Of a stretch of 30,254 nucleotides of DNA, positions 6,601-14,566 are shown in pieces. The stretch spans positions 1 through 30,254 of the forward strand of contig CAJTVM010000028.1 of NCBI GenBank assembly GCA_910579595.1. Direction: 5' to 3'. The DNA is from an uncultured Oscillospiraceae bacterium (GTDB taxonomy: Bacteria > Bacillota > Clostridia > Oscillospirales > Oscillospiraceae). Under the pieces are notes generated by a model. The model saw only the letters and a list, made by a program, of their open reading frames with translations. It did not search any database and was not told where the DNA came from. Positions within the stretch are counted from its first letter, which is position 1. Every line of letters begins with the position of its first letter. A program made the position numbers and the translations under genes.

Positions 6601-6988
6601 GCTGCGCCGCCAGGGGCTGGTGCTGGACGACGGGGACGTGCTGTTCGCCATGGAGCGCACGGACGGGGAAGGCCGCCGCTTCCTCCCTGTGAGCCGGGGC
6701 CGGGGCGGCACAGACTACCTGGTCAGCCCCGGGCAGATGGACGCGCTGGACAAATACATCACCGACGCGCTGTGCGCCGCCGCCGGGGAGCTGGCGGCGG
6801 GCAACATCGATGCCGATCCCTACTGGCACAGCGCCGACAAAAACCCCTGCCGGTGGTGCGACTACAAGGCGGCGTGCCACTTCGAGGAGGACTTCGGGGA
6901 CGCCAAACGCTACCGCCGGGCCGTCAAGGCGGCGGAATTCTGGCAGTGGATAAAGGACAGGGAGGAGGGCGGCGGACATGGCCATTGA
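3680..6988 (+). CDS. addB: ATP-dependent helicase/nuclease subunit AddB
   Basis: AddB pairs with AddA to process double-strand DNA ends for RecA. This 1102-residue protein has an N-terminal inactive helicase-like region (LLIVPEQYSHEAER near residue 35) and a C-terminal PD-(D/E)XK nuclease with VVDYKTGKK (D900, K902) and the GLQMLLYLFAL helix. Four cysteines (742, 1057, 1060, 1066; the last three in CRWCDYKAAC) match the AddB iron-sulfur cluster that staples the nuclease domain. The family's N-terminal Walker A (GRAGSGKT) is degenerate here, reading ARAGRDIRG, so this subunit should not bind ATP there. I chose ATG at 3680 for its AAAGGGGGGAG site 8-9 nt upstream; the frame extends to 3545 but overlaps the promoter. 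It overlaps addA by 11 nt. Confidence 0.96.
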   Translation: MLNLLYARAGRDIRGELLARMARSEARRRLLIVPEQYSHEAERAMCAAITGRASMDCEVLSFTRLAGRLTDAAGGGAAPMLDAGGRMLLMYAALRKVSDALCTYRAASRKPAFLTGLLATVDECRSYRVSPEALISAGEELGGRQGDKIRDLGLIYAAYQALESEGAADPRGRLDRLAAQLQDTRWGAGMAFYVYGFTDFTPQEERVLSALMSQGDLTVALVCGGIDPAGIFQPAQRAAWRLIALAGKNAAPVQEEALERELPRRPSLAFLERHLFGADPETPWAGDCAVTRIAAVTPRQEAEWCAAEILRLLREENYRCRDIAVCARRLDGYGELIDSVFARYGVPVFRSAMEDVLEKPVLALVTSALAAAAEDYPYEELFRYLKTGLTGVTDEERDLLENYALTWNLKGSAWTRKKPWDMHPEGYGREFSDEDTALVERLDALRRRVIAPLEALRRGKDKTGRGRALALYQLLEGIGLPARLAQRADSLDGRGERTAAAQYRQLWDILVGGLEQCALLLEDTGLELDEFSRLFSLVLSQYDVGAIPVSLDAVTVGDAPRMAHKEVKALFLLGADSNAIPDCAPSPGMFDNRDRDVLSAMDLELAPKQEDRLRREMTIAYETCARPSDRLYVSYAAGGGDSQKTPCFLWERLGLLFPDSPVADGASPLARLSAPDAALELAGGDPAVANILRQAPGLAPRVERIQDAANWRRGRLSRLAVDELFGPVVPMSATRLDLYNSCHFSHFLRFGLDAKPRQKASFRPSDYGTFVHDVLENTLRQAKEGSIALSDADEVRRLSQEAADRYEREALSGLEDEPARFRCLFQRMKQAALDAAQSVCAELSVSDFTPAAFELGFGRGRDKALPPVEVENGVRLRLSGFVDRVDEWLHNGKRYLRVVDYKTGKKSFDFADLEDGRGLQMLLYLFALSREGERVFGPGEIVPAGVLYVPARTPLVDGERGMTDEDVQKARDRLLRRQGLVLDDGDVLFAMERTDGEGRRFLPVSRGRGGTDYLVSPGQMDALDKYITDALCAAAGELAAGNIDADPYWHSADKNPCRWCDYKAACHFEEDFGDAKRYRRAVKAAEFWQWIKDREEGGGHGH

Positions 6989-9900
6989 ACTGACAAGGGA
7001 ACAGCGCGCCGCGGTGGACAGCCGGGGGGGCGACCTGCTGGTGTCCGCCGCCGCCGGATCGGGCAAGACCCGTGTGCTGGTGGAACGGCTGATGGGCTAT
7101 GTGGAACGGGGGGAGGATATCGACCGCTTCCTGGTCATCACCTTCACCAACGCCGCCGCCGCCGAGCTGCGTGACCGCATCGCCGCCGCCATCCACGCCC
7201 GCTTGGCCCAGCGTCCGGAGGACAGGCACCTGCGGCGCAGCGCCACCCTGGTATACAAGGCCCCCATCTGTACCATCGACGCCTTCTGCCTGGATTTCCT
7301 GCGGCAATGGGGGCATCTGGCGGATTTGGACCCCGATTTCCGCCTGTGCGACGAGGCCGAGGGGGACGATCTGCGCCGCCGGGCATTGGAGGAAGTGCTG
7401 GAGGAGCGGTACGCAAACATCGCGGACGACGCCCCCTTCGCCGCCCTGGTGGACGCCCTGGCGGGGGAGCGGGACGACCAGACCCTGGAGGACGTGGTTT
7501 TAGACGTCCACCACCGGGTGCAGGCCCAGGCCGACCCGGTGGGGTGGCTCACCGCCCGGAAGCGGGACTTCGCGCTGCCCGGGGGCATTGGCCCGGAGGA
7601 CACCCCCTGGGGGCGCGCCCTGCTGGCCGATGCCGCCGGGCTGGTGGATTACTGGCGGGAGGCCATGGAAGCGCTGCGCCACGAAATTGCCTGGGATGGG
7701 CTGCTGGACAAAAACTACGGCCCCACCCTGGAGGAAACCATCGCCGGGCTGGAGCGGCTGCGGGAGGCCCTGGGCCAGGGGTGGGACGCGGCGGCGGGCT
7801 GCTTCCCCATCCCCTTCCCCCGCCCGGGGATGAAGCGGGGGGAGTGCGATGAGCTGCTGAAGAACCGCATGGCCGGCCTGCGCAAGCGGTGCAAGGCCCA
7901 GCTGGGTGATCTGGGGGCGCTGTTTGACGTGACCGGCGGCCAGGCTATGGACGACCTGCGGGCGGTAGGCCCCGCCATGACCGCGCTGCTGGACGTGACG
8001 GCGGAATTTGACGCGGCCTTTACAAACCTGAAGCGGCGGCGCCGCCTCATCGACTTTTCCGACGGGGAGCACCTGGCGGTGCGGCTGCTGGCGGAGGCGG
8101 ACGGCTCGCCCACCGATCTGGCCCGGGACATGGGGAAGCAGTTCGTGGAGATCATGGTGGACGAGTACCAGGACACCAACGCCGTGCAGAACGCTATTTT
8201 CAAGGCGCTGTCGGCGGGGGGCAGCCTGTTTATGGTGGGGGACGTAAAGCAGTCCATTTACCGCTTCCGGCTGGCGGAGCCGGGGATTTTCCTGGTCAAG
8301 TACGATAAATTTCCCTCAGCGGAACGGGCCAGCCCTGGAGAGGGGCGGAAAATCCTGCTGTCAGACAACTTCCGCTCCCGGCCCGAGGTGCTGGACGGGA
8401 CGAATTTCATCTTCCGCAACGTGATGACCCGCGCCGCCGGGGAGCTGGACTACACCGAGGCGGAGGCTCTGCGGCCCGGACGGACGGACTTAACCCCCGA
8501 CGGGCGGTACTGCGTGGAGCTGGACTGCGTGGATTTGTCCACCCTCGCCGATGCGGGGGAGGAGGAAAAAACCGATAAAGACCTGGTGACGGCCCGCGCC
8601 GCCGCGAAGCGCATCCGGGAGCTGCTGGACAGCTCCCTGCCCGTCGGGGACCGTCCCATCCGGGCGGAGGACGTGGTCATCCTCCTGCGCTCGCCGGGTC
8701 CGGTGCTGCGCTTCTACGCCGCCGCCCTGGAGGAGCAGGGCATCCCCTGGAGCGCCGAGGGGGGCGGGGAATTTTTCGGCTCCACCGAGATTTCCGTGGC
8801 CATCGCCCTGCTGCAGGTCATCGACAACCCCCGGCAGGACGTGGCCCTGCTGGCGGCGCTGCGTTCGCCGCTGTTTGGCTTCACCCCCGACCGGCTGGCG
8901 CTGCTGCGGGCCGCGGGGGAGGGCACGGTGTACGACTGCCTCGCCGCCGGGGCGGCGAGAGGGGAGGAGGACTGCGCCGCCTTCCTCACCCTGCTGGGCG
9001 AGCTGCGGGAGCTTTCCGCCGAGGAGGGCAGCCACCGCCTGCTGTGGCATATCTACGGCAAATTGGACGTGCCCGCCGTGTTCGCCGCCCTGCCCGGCGG
9101 CCAACGCCGCCGGGCCAACCTGATGGCGCTGTACGACGAGGCCTGCCGCTTTGAAAGCGGCGGGCACCGGGGGCTGATGGCCTTCCTGCTCCATCTCAGC
9201 CGGATGGCGGAAAGCGGCCTGACGGCGCCCGTGCCGGGGGGTGAAACGGGGGGCGTGCGCATCCTGTCCATCCACAAGTCCAAGGGACTGGAGTTCCCGG
9301 TGGTGCTGGTGTGCGGCCTTGACCGGCAGTTCAACGAGGGGGACACCAAGGCCACCATCCTGTTCCACCCGGAACTGGGCCTTGGCCCCAAGCGCACCGA
9401 CCGGACGCGGGGCCTGCGGTACACCACCATCGCCCGGGACGCGGCGGCCCTGCGGCTGCGGCAGCAACTCCGGGCGGAGGAAATGCGGCTTTTGTACGTG
9501 GCCATGACCCGGGCCGAGCACAAGCTGATTTTGTTCACCGCCGTCAACGGCTGGGGGAACGCCCTGGCCTCCCTGGCCGAGCAGGCTCAGTGCCCCCCAC
9601 CCCCCCGCCAGATGGCGTCGGCCCGGCGCATGGCGGACTGGGTGCTCACCCCCGCGCTGTGCCGGCGGGACAGCACGGCGCTTTGGGCCGGTCTGGACGC
9701 CCCCCGGCCCGATCCCCCGGCGGACGAGGGATACCCCTGGGACATCCGGCTGCTGTCCGGGGGGGACTATGAAACGCCACAGGGCCTGGGCGGGACGCAG
9801 GCCCGGGCGGAGGGCGGCGTACCTATCCCCGATGATCTGGCGGAGCGGCTGGGCTGGCGCTACCCCCACGGGGGCTGCGCCGCCATCCCCTCCAAGCTCA

Positions 9901-10535
9901 CCGCAACCCAGCTGAAGGGGCGGGAAAAGGACAGCGAAGCGGCGGAAAACGCCGTGGAGCTGCGGCCCGCCGCCCCCCAGACCACCCTGCGGCGGCCTGT
10001 GTTCGAAGGCCAGCGGCCCCTCACCCCCGCCCAGCGGGGCACCGCCCTGCACATGGTGATGCAGTATCTGAACTACGACCGCACCGGCAGCTTTGAGGAG
10101 ATCGCCGGTGAGGTCACCCGGCTGGTGGAGGGGCGGTACATCACCCCCCAGCAGGGCAACGCGGTGAACCCGGCGGATATCCTGGCCTTTTTCCGCTCCG
10201 AGCTGGGCCGGCGGCTGCGCCAGTCAGAGCGGGTGGAGCGGGAATTCAAGTTCTCCCTGCTGGCCCCGGCGGCGGACTACTACGAGGGCGCGGATCCGGA
10301 GGAGGATGTGCTTCTCCAGGGCGTGGTGGACTGCTGGTTTGTGGAGGCAGACGGCACGGTGACGGTGGTGGACTTCAAAACCGACCGGGTTTCCCAGGAC
10401 GCCATTGCCGCCCGCGCGGAGGGCTACCGCCCCCAGCTGGACGCCTACACCCGGGCGCTGTCCCGGGCGGCGGGGGTGACGGTGCGCCGCCGCTGCCTGT
10501 GGTTTTTCAGCACAGGCCGGGCGGTGGAGGTATAG
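6978..10535 (+). CDS. addA: ATP-dependent helicase/nuclease subunit AddA
   Basis: AddA is the UvrD/SF1 helicase and second nuclease of the AddAB end-processing enzyme. The 1185-residue protein has the Q motif LTREQRAAV, Walker A AAAGSGKT (residues 24-31), motif Ia LVITFTNAAAAELRDRI, motif II VDEYQDTN (~394-401), motif III GDVKQSIYRFRLAEP, the ILSIHKSKGLEFPVV motif and motif VI LLYVAMTRAEHKLI. The C-terminal RecB-like nuclease shows VVDFKTDRV (D1132, K1134) with YRPQLDAYTRAL after it. Length matches AddA. It starts inside addB (11-nt overlap), so the two subunits are made in a coupled way. Nothing is missing among the key residues. Confidence 0.98.
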   Translation: MAIELTREQRAAVDSRGGDLLVSAAAGSGKTRVLVERLMGYVERGEDIDRFLVITFTNAAAAELRDRIAAAIHARLAQRPEDRHLRRSATLVYKAPICTIDAFCLDFLRQWGHLADLDPDFRLCDEAEGDDLRRRALEEVLEERYANIADDAPFAALVDALAGERDDQTLEDVVLDVHHRVQAQADPVGWLTARKRDFALPGGIGPEDTPWGRALLADAAGLVDYWREAMEALRHEIAWDGLLDKNYGPTLEETIAGLERLREALGQGWDAAAGCFPIPFPRPGMKRGECDELLKNRMAGLRKRCKAQLGDLGALFDVTGGQAMDDLRAVGPAMTALLDVTAEFDAAFTNLKRRRRLIDFSDGEHLAVRLLAEADGSPTDLARDMGKQFVEIMVDEYQDTNAVQNAIFKALSAGGSLFMVGDVKQSIYRFRLAEPGIFLVKYDKFPSAERASPGEGRKILLSDNFRSRPEVLDGTNFIFRNVMTRAAGELDYTEAEALRPGRTDLTPDGRYCVELDCVDLSTLADAGEEEKTDKDLVTARAAAKRIRELLDSSLPVGDRPIRAEDVVILLRSPGPVLRFYAAALEEQGIPWSAEGGGEFFGSTEISVAIALLQVIDNPRQDVALLAALRSPLFGFTPDRLALLRAAGEGTVYDCLAAGAARGEEDCAAFLTLLGELRELSAEEGSHRLLWHIYGKLDVPAVFAALPGGQRRRANLMALYDEACRFESGGHRGLMAFLLHLSRMAESGLTAPVPGGETGGVRILSIHKSKGLEFPVVLVCGLDRQFNEGDTKATILFHPELGLGPKRTDRTRGLRYTTIARDAAALRLRQQLRAEEMRLLYVAMTRAEHKLILFTAVNGWGNALASLAEQAQCPPPPRQMASARRMADWVLTPALCRRDSTALWAGLDAPRPDPPADEGYPWDIRLLSGGDYETPQGLGGTQARAEGGVPIPDDLAERLGWRYPHGGCAAIPSKLTATQLKGREKDSEAAENAVELRPAAPQTTLRRPVFEGQRPLTPAQRGTALHMVMQYLNYDRTGSFEEIAGEVTRLVEGRYITPQQGNAVNPADILAFFRSELGRRLRQSERVEREFKFSLLAPAADYYEGADPEEDVLLQGVVDCWFVEADGTVTVVDFKTDRVSQDAIAARAEGYRPQLDAYTRALSRAAGVTVRRRCLWFFSTGRAVEV

Positions 10536-10577
10536 GGGGCCACGCAAAAGCGCCTTTTAGCTTTTGTGAGGAGAGGA

Positions 10578-10612
10578 GGGGCAAAGGAGCGCAACAGAGC
10601 GGACTTTGCCCC
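10578..10612 (+). other. Hairpin after addA, function unknown
   Basis: GGGGCAAAG and CTTTGCCCC form a 9-bp stem around a 17-nt loop. No T-run follows, so it is not a clear terminator. A weaker CAAAAGC/GCTTTTG pair lies just before it at ~10543-10564. Confidence 0.35.
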
Positions 10613-10682
10613 GACGGCAGCGCGGGTCACGAGGTGGAGCTGTGAAAGACCGGGAAAAGATTCGGATTTTTAAAAAAATCTC

Positions 10683-10711
10683 TTGCATTTTCCGGCGGAA
10701 CATGATATCAT
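10683..10711 (+). promoter_or_regulatory. Promoter of rpmE
   Basis: TTGCAT (10683-10688), a 17-bp spacer and TATCAT (10706-10711) with an upstream TGA give a good extended sigma-A promoter about 80 bp before rpmE. Confidence 0.75.
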
Positions 10712-10727
10712 ACGATTTGCGTTTACA

Positions 10728-10758
10728 AGGGGCTGTTGCGCACAGCGCCAATGCCCCT
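10728..10758 (+). promoter_or_regulatory. Structured rpmE leader, possible L31 autoregulatory element
   Basis: AGGGGC (10728-10733) pairs with GCCCCT (10753-10758), and the inner TTGCGC/GCGCCAA extends the helix around an ACA loop. It sits in the short untranslated leader between the rpmE promoter and start. Ribosomal leaders for L31 are described in Firmicutes; I infer but cannot confirm membership. Confidence 0.4.
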
Positions 10759-10791
10759 GGACTTTTGATCGACAGAAAGAGGTGAATCCCC

Positions 10792-10992
10792 GTGAAGGAA
10801 GGCATCCATCCCAACTACAACCACACCACCATTACGTGCGCGTGCGGCAACGTGATCGAGACTGGCTCGACCAAGAAGGACATCAAGGTGGAAGTCTGCT
10901 CCAAGTGTCACCCCTTCTACACCGGTAAGCAGAAGATGGTGGATACCGGCGGACGCGTCAGCCGCTTCAACAAGAAGTTCGGCTTGGGCTAA
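10792..10992 (+). CDS. rpmE: 50S ribosomal protein L31 (zinc-binding type)
   Basis: This 66-residue protein starts KEGIHPNYNHTTITCACGNV and has VCSKCHPFYTGKQK and a C-terminal GRVSRFNKKFG. The four cysteines at 16, 18, 36 and 39 are the zinc ligands of the C+ form of L31, so this is the zinc-replete paralog. The start codon is GTG at 10792, seven nt after AGAGGTGA. It has its own promoter and a strong terminator, so it forms a single-gene unit. L31 sits in the central protuberance of the large subunit and bridges to the small one. Confidence 0.98.
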   Translation: MKEGIHPNYNHTTITCACGNVIETGSTKKDIKVEVCSKCHPFYTGKQKMVDTGGRVSRFNKKFGLG

Positions 10993-11007
10993 ACCAGGTT
11001 GTTTTTC

Positions 11008-11038
11008 AAAGACCCGCTGCCATACGCAGCGGGTCTTT
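11008..11038 (+). terminator. Intrinsic terminator of rpmE
   Basis: AAAGACCCGCTGC and its perfect complement flank a CATAC loop and are followed by CTCTTTTT. Confidence 0.92.
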
Positions 11039-11079
11039 CTCTTTTTCCGGCGAAAACAGGGGAATGAGGGAGCTGACAA

Positions 11080-11760
11080 ATGGATATCACCCATTTCTAT
11101 GTAGAAAAAGGGCAGGGGGAGCCACTCATCCTGCTCCACGGCAACGGGGAGGACTGCGGCTATTTCAAGCATCAGATCGCCGCGTTTTCTCAGCGTTATC
11201 ATGTGTACGCTCTGGACACCAGGGGGCACGGGAAAACCCCCAGGGGGGAGCAGCCCTTTACCATCCGCCAGTTTGCCCAGGATCTGCTGGACTTTATGGA
11301 CGGGCATAAAATTGAGCGCGCCCATCTGCTGGGCTTTTCCGATGGCGGCAACATCGCCATGGTGTTCGCCATGCGCCACCCGGCGCGGGTGGGCAGGCTG
11401 ATCCTCAACGGGGCCAACCTGGACGCCGGGGGCGTCAAACGCGCGGTGCAGATCCCCATTGAGCTGGGTTACCGGATAGCCCGGGCCTTCGCGGGAAAAA
11501 GCGATGGCGCAAGGCAAAACGCCGAGCTGCTGGGCCTGATGGTGAATGATCCCAACGTGCCCGCCCAAGAGCTTTCCAAAATCACCGCCAAAACGCTGGT
11601 GATTGCCGGGACAAAGGACATGATCAAAGGGGAGCACACCCGGCTGATTGCCAAAAGCATCCCAGTGGCGGAGCTGATATTCCTTCCGGGGGATCATTTC
11701 ATCGCCTGCAAAAAGCCGGAGGAATTCAGCAAGAAAGTACTGGAATTTTTGGGACAGTAA
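11080..11760 (+). CDS. Alpha/beta hydrolase
   Basis: This 226-residue cytosolic protein has the complete alpha/beta hydrolase set. It has the oxyanion motif LLHGNGE (His20-Gly21), the nucleophile elbow GFSDGG with Ser87, Asp180 in IAGTKDMI and His206 in PGDHF. DTRGHGKT before the nucleophile is typical of the esterase/haloperoxidase-like branch of small hydrolases. Asp after the nucleophile (S-D-G) is common in carboxylesterases of this group. The substrate cannot be told. GAGGGAG lies about 6 nt upstream of ATG. It is 34 nt before hflX and probably cotranscribed, though no promoter is obvious between the rpmE terminator and this gene. Confidence 0.92.
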   Translation: MDITHFYVEKGQGEPLILLHGNGEDCGYFKHQIAAFSQRYHVYALDTRGHGKTPRGEQPFTIRQFAQDLLDFMDGHKIERAHLLGFSDGGNIAMVFAMRHPARVGRLILNGANLDAGGVKRAVQIPIELGYRIARAFAGKSDGARQNAELLGLMVNDPNVPAQELSKITAKTLVIAGTKDMIKGEHTRLIAKSIPVAELIFLPGDHFIACKKPEEFSKKVLEFLGQ

Positions 11761-11794
11761 CATATTTTTGAAATAAGAGGGAAAAAGAAACGAT

Positions 11795-13057
11795 ATGTTT
11801 GAAAAAACCGAAGTAAAAGAAATCAACCGGGCAATCCTGGTTGGCCTGAACGCCCCCAGCCTGACCCGGGAGGAAAACGCCACGGACGAATCCCTGGAGG
11901 AGCTTGCCGCCCTGCTGGACACGGCGGGGGGCGAGTGCCTGAGCACGGTGCTGCAAAACAAATCCGCCCCCGACCCCCGCACCTTCATCGGGGAGGGCAA
12001 GGTGGGGGAGGTCAAGGAGCTGGTGGAGCGCCTGGGGGCGGACATCGTCATCTTTGACAACCCCCTGTCCCCCTCCCAGCAGCGGGTGCTCACCGAGGAG
12101 CTGGGGGTCACCGTCATGGACCGCTCCGCCCTGATTCTGGACATCTTCGCCAAGCGGGCGAGGACCAGCGAGGGACGCTTGCAGGTGGCGCTGGCCCAGT
12201 ACAAGTACCTGCTGCCCCGGCTGACGGGTATGTGGAAGCACCTGGAGCGGCAGGAGGGCGCCATCGGCACCCGCGGCCCCGGCGAAACCCAGATGGAAAC
12301 CGACAGGCGGCTCATCCACCGGAAGATCGACAAGCTGGAGGACGAACTCAAAGACGTACGCCGGGTCCGGGCCACCCAGCGGGAGCGCCGGGAGAAAAAC
12401 GAGGTGCCCGTAGTGGCCATCGTGGGCTACACCAACGCGGGCAAGTCCACGCTGTTAAATGCCCTCACCGGGTCGGACATCCCGGCCAACAACCGGCTGT
12501 TTGACACCCTGGACACCACCACCCGGACGCTGGAGATCTCGGACACCTGCACGGTGCTGATTTCCGACACCGTGGGCTTCATTTCCAAACTGCCCCACCA
12601 GCTGGTGGACGCGTTCAAGGCCACGTTGGAGGAGCTGACCTTTGCCGGCCTGCTTCTGCACGTCATCGACGCCTCCGACCCTAACTGGCGGGAACAGGCG
12701 GCGGTGGTGGACCGGCTGGTGCGGGAGCTGGGGGCGGCGGAGACGCCCCGGCTGGAGGTATTCAACAAGTGCGACAAATTCGTGGGGGACATCCTGCCCC
12801 ACGGGGAGGACATGGTGTCCATCTCCGCCAAAACCGGCGCGGGGCTGGACGGCCTGTTAAAAGCCATCGGCAGGCGGCTGGACGCCGGGGTGCGCCGGGT
12901 GGAGCTGCGCCTGCCCTACGACAAGGGCGGCGTGCTGGACGCGCTGTACCGGGAGGCCAAGGTGGAGCGGGTGGACTATGGCGAGGCCATTGAAATCACC
13001 GCCGTGTGCACCCCCAAGACCCTGGGCCGCGTGGGGGAGTATATCGTGGAAGGCTGA
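11795..13057 (+). CDS. hflX: GTPase HflX
   Basis: HflX is a ribosome-binding GTPase that splits stalled or heat-damaged 70S ribosomes. The 420-residue protein has the HflX N-terminal domain (ADIVIFDNPLSPSQQRVL, then RTSEGRLQVALAQYKYLLPRL), the glycine-rich GTRGPGETQMETDRR (~158-172) and a coiled-coil linker. The G domain follows with G1 GYTNAGKST (211-219), G3 DTVGF (258-262) and G4 NKCD (324-327). A short C-terminal domain follows. All key residues are present and length is normal. It follows the hydrolase gene by 34 nt and is ended by a strong terminator. Confidence 0.97.
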   Translation: MFEKTEVKEINRAILVGLNAPSLTREENATDESLEELAALLDTAGGECLSTVLQNKSAPDPRTFIGEGKVGEVKELVERLGADIVIFDNPLSPSQQRVLTEELGVTVMDRSALILDIFAKRARTSEGRLQVALAQYKYLLPRLTGMWKHLERQEGAIGTRGPGETQMETDRRLIHRKIDKLEDELKDVRRVRATQRERREKNEVPVVAIVGYTNAGKSTLLNALTGSDIPANNRLFDTLDTTTRTLEISDTCTVLISDTVGFISKLPHQLVDAFKATLEELTFAGLLLHVIDASDPNWREQAAVVDRLVRELGAAETPRLEVFNKCDKFVGDILPHGEDMVSISAKTGAGLDGLLKAIGRRLDAGVRRVELRLPYDKGGVLDALYREAKVERVDYGEAIEITAVCTPKTLGRVGEYIVEG

Positions 13058-13058
13058 C

Positions 13059-13093
13059 AAAAAGGCCGCGGAGCTGTACTCCGCGGCCTTTTT
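13059..13093 (+). terminator. Bidirectional terminator between hflX and the convergent small gene
   Basis: AAAAAGGCCGCGGAG, loop CTGTA and the perfect complement ending in TTTTT. Works for hflX on plus and for the gene ending at 13099 on minus. Confidence 0.93.
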
Positions 13094-13098
13094 GATGA

Positions 13099-13482
13099 TT
13101 ACGGTTCGTCCCAAAATCCGGGAATATACAGGCCGTACCGTTTCACCACTTCCCCCAAGCCTTCCCAAAGCTCTGTGCGTGTAAAGCCCTGCGCTTCCAG
13201 TTCCCGGTCTGAAAACGTATTTGCCTGTTTATAAAAATCAACAGCCACGGCCAATGTGCGTTCATCCCCCTTGTCCAACTCGAAAAACAGCAGGTTTTCC
13301 GCCTCGCCCAGCTGCCCTTCACGGAGCAGGGCCGTCAATTTTTGCCTCAGTTCAGAGGATTGTCCCTGATTTGAAACCTCTTTTAAATCATATGCCTCGC
13401 CGTCTTTTCCAAAGAGCAGCTTCGCAATCGCCATTGTCATCATCTCAATTTGGCGCATAAGCCAATCCTGCTGCATAAACAC
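13099..13482 (-). CDS. Small cytosolic protein, DUF6483-like
   Basis: This protein of about 127 residues begins near MQQDWLMRQIEMMTMAIAKL and continues FGKDG, matching my recollection of DUF6483 proteins from Clostridia ('YLMRMIEQMT...LFGKD'). The rest is helical and acidic with alternating charged residues, like a TPR-type fold; no membrane segment or catalytic motif is seen. Function is unknown. I favour GTG at 13482, 7 nt after AAGGGGGG, over ATG at 13476 two codons later. The longer frame to 13596 is excluded because it covers the promoter at 13510-13538. It is a single-gene unit, convergent with hflX and divergent from the MoxR operon. Confidence 0.8.
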   Translation of the reverse strand: MFMQQDWLMRQIEMMTMAIAKLLFGKDGEAYDLKEVSNQGQSSELRQKLTALLREGQLGEAENLLFFELDKGDERTLAVAVDFYKQANTFSDRELEAQGFTRTELWEGLGEVVKRYGLYIPGFWDEP

Positions 13483-13509
13483 CTGTGTTCCCCCCTTGTT
13501 GTTATTGTA

Positions 13510-13538
13510 ATTGTAGCAGACTTGATCTCCTGTGTCAA
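13510..13538 (-). promoter_or_regulatory. Promoter of the DUF6483-like gene
   Basis: On the minus strand TTGACA (13538-13533), 17 bp and TACAAT (13515-13510): near-consensus sigma-A promoter giving a leader of only about 20 nt. Confidence 0.85.
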
Positions 13539-13559
13539 AGACCCCGTGTTTTCTGGGGC

Positions 13560-13588
13560 TGGTCAAACCGGGCTGCATCTGGTATAAT
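13560..13588 (+). promoter_or_regulatory. Promoter of the MoxR/DUF58/transglutaminase operon
   Basis: TGGTCA (13560-13565), 17 bp and TATAAT (13583-13588) with an upstream TGG extended element, 36 bp before the MoxR start. Confidence 0.75.
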
Positions 13589-13623
13589 ACCCCCATCCCA
13601 CGTTACCAAGGAAGTGACATAAC

Positions 13624-14562
13624 ATGAGCGAAATGCAGCTTGCCGCCCAGGTGGTCAACGAAGTGAAAAAGGCCGTCGTGGGCAAGGACAACGCGGTGGT
13701 GAAGGTGCTGCTGGCCATTTTGGCCCGCGGGCACATCCTGCTGGAGGACATCCCCGGCGTGGGCAAGACCACCATGGCCATCGCCTTTTCCAAAGCCCTG
13801 GGGCTGAAATACAACCGGGTGCAGTTCACCCCCGACGTGATGCCCTCCGACCTGACGGGCTTCTCCCTGTACAACAAGGCAACGGGGCAGATGGAGTACC
13901 AGCCCGGGGCGCTGCTGTGCAACCTGTTTTTGGCCGACGAGCTGAACCGGGCCACCAGCCGCACCCAGTCCGCCCTGCTGGAGGCCATGGAGGAGGGCCG
14001 GGTGACGGTGGACGGCGTGTCCCACCCGGTGCCCGACCCGTTTCTGGTCATCGCCACCCAGAACCCGGCGGGGGCCTCCGGCACCCAGCTGCTGCCCGAC
14101 TCCCAGCTGGACCGCTTCGCCCTGCGCCTGACCATGGGCTACCCCGCCCCGGCGGACGAGCTGGAGCTGCTCCAGCGCAAAATGCGGGGGGCCGCCATGG
14201 AGGCGGTGTCCCAGGTGGCCGGCGCTGCCCAGCTGTCCGCTCTGCGCGATCAGGTGGACCGGATTTTCGTGGACGATGAGATTTTGAAGTACATCCTGCA
14301 CCTGGTGATGGCCACCCGGAACCACCCAGGGCTTGCGCAAGGTGCCAGCCCCCGCGCCGCCATCTCCCTGTCCAGCCTGTGCCGCGCTACGGCCTTCCTT
14401 CAAGGCCGGGACTACGTGGTGCCCGAGGACGTGCGGTTTATCTGGGTGGACGCCATCGCCCACCGGCTGGTGCTCCCCGCCGGATCGGCGGACAGCGCCC
14501 GGCGGGGGGCGGAGATCGCCCAATCGGTGCTGGACTCGGTGCGCCCGCCCCGGCTGCGGTAA
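13624..14562 (+). CDS. MoxR-family AAA+ ATPase
   Basis: This 312-residue protein has the MoxR arrangement. It shows Walker A DIPGVGKTT (42-50), the pattern RVQFTPDVMPSDLTGF, Walker B LFLADELNRA (101-110), and the sensor segment VIATQNPAG (~142-150) with LLPDSQLDRF after it. A C-terminal AAA lid with RAAISLSSLCRA completes it. MoxR ATPases are chaperone-like proteins that act on partners encoded beside them, usually DUF58 or VWA proteins. Here a DUF58 gene starts 4 nt after the stop, and a transglutaminase-like membrane protein follows. The shared layout recurs widely in bacteria and suggests a cell-envelope maturation role, which remains an inference. Confidence 0.95.
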   Translation: MSEMQLAAQVVNEVKKAVVGKDNAVVKVLLAILARGHILLEDIPGVGKTTMAIAFSKALGLKYNRVQFTPDVMPSDLTGFSLYNKATGQMEYQPGALLCNLFLADELNRATSRTQSALLEAMEEGRVTVDGVSHPVPDPFLVIATQNPAGASGTQLLPDSQLDRFALRLTMGYPAPADELELLQRKMRGAAMEAVSQVAGAAQLSALRDQVDRIFVDDEILKYILHLVMATRNHPGLAQGASPRAAISLSSLCRATAFLQGRDYVVPEDVRFIWVDAIAHRLVLPAGSADSARRGAEIAQSVLDSVRPPRLR

Positions 14563-14566
14563 AGCC

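Noticed and set aside
8490..10052. 520-codon minus-strand frame opposite addA
   Set aside because: addA carries all helicase and nuclease motifs; the opposite frame is Gly/Pro/Gln-rich with no family signs.
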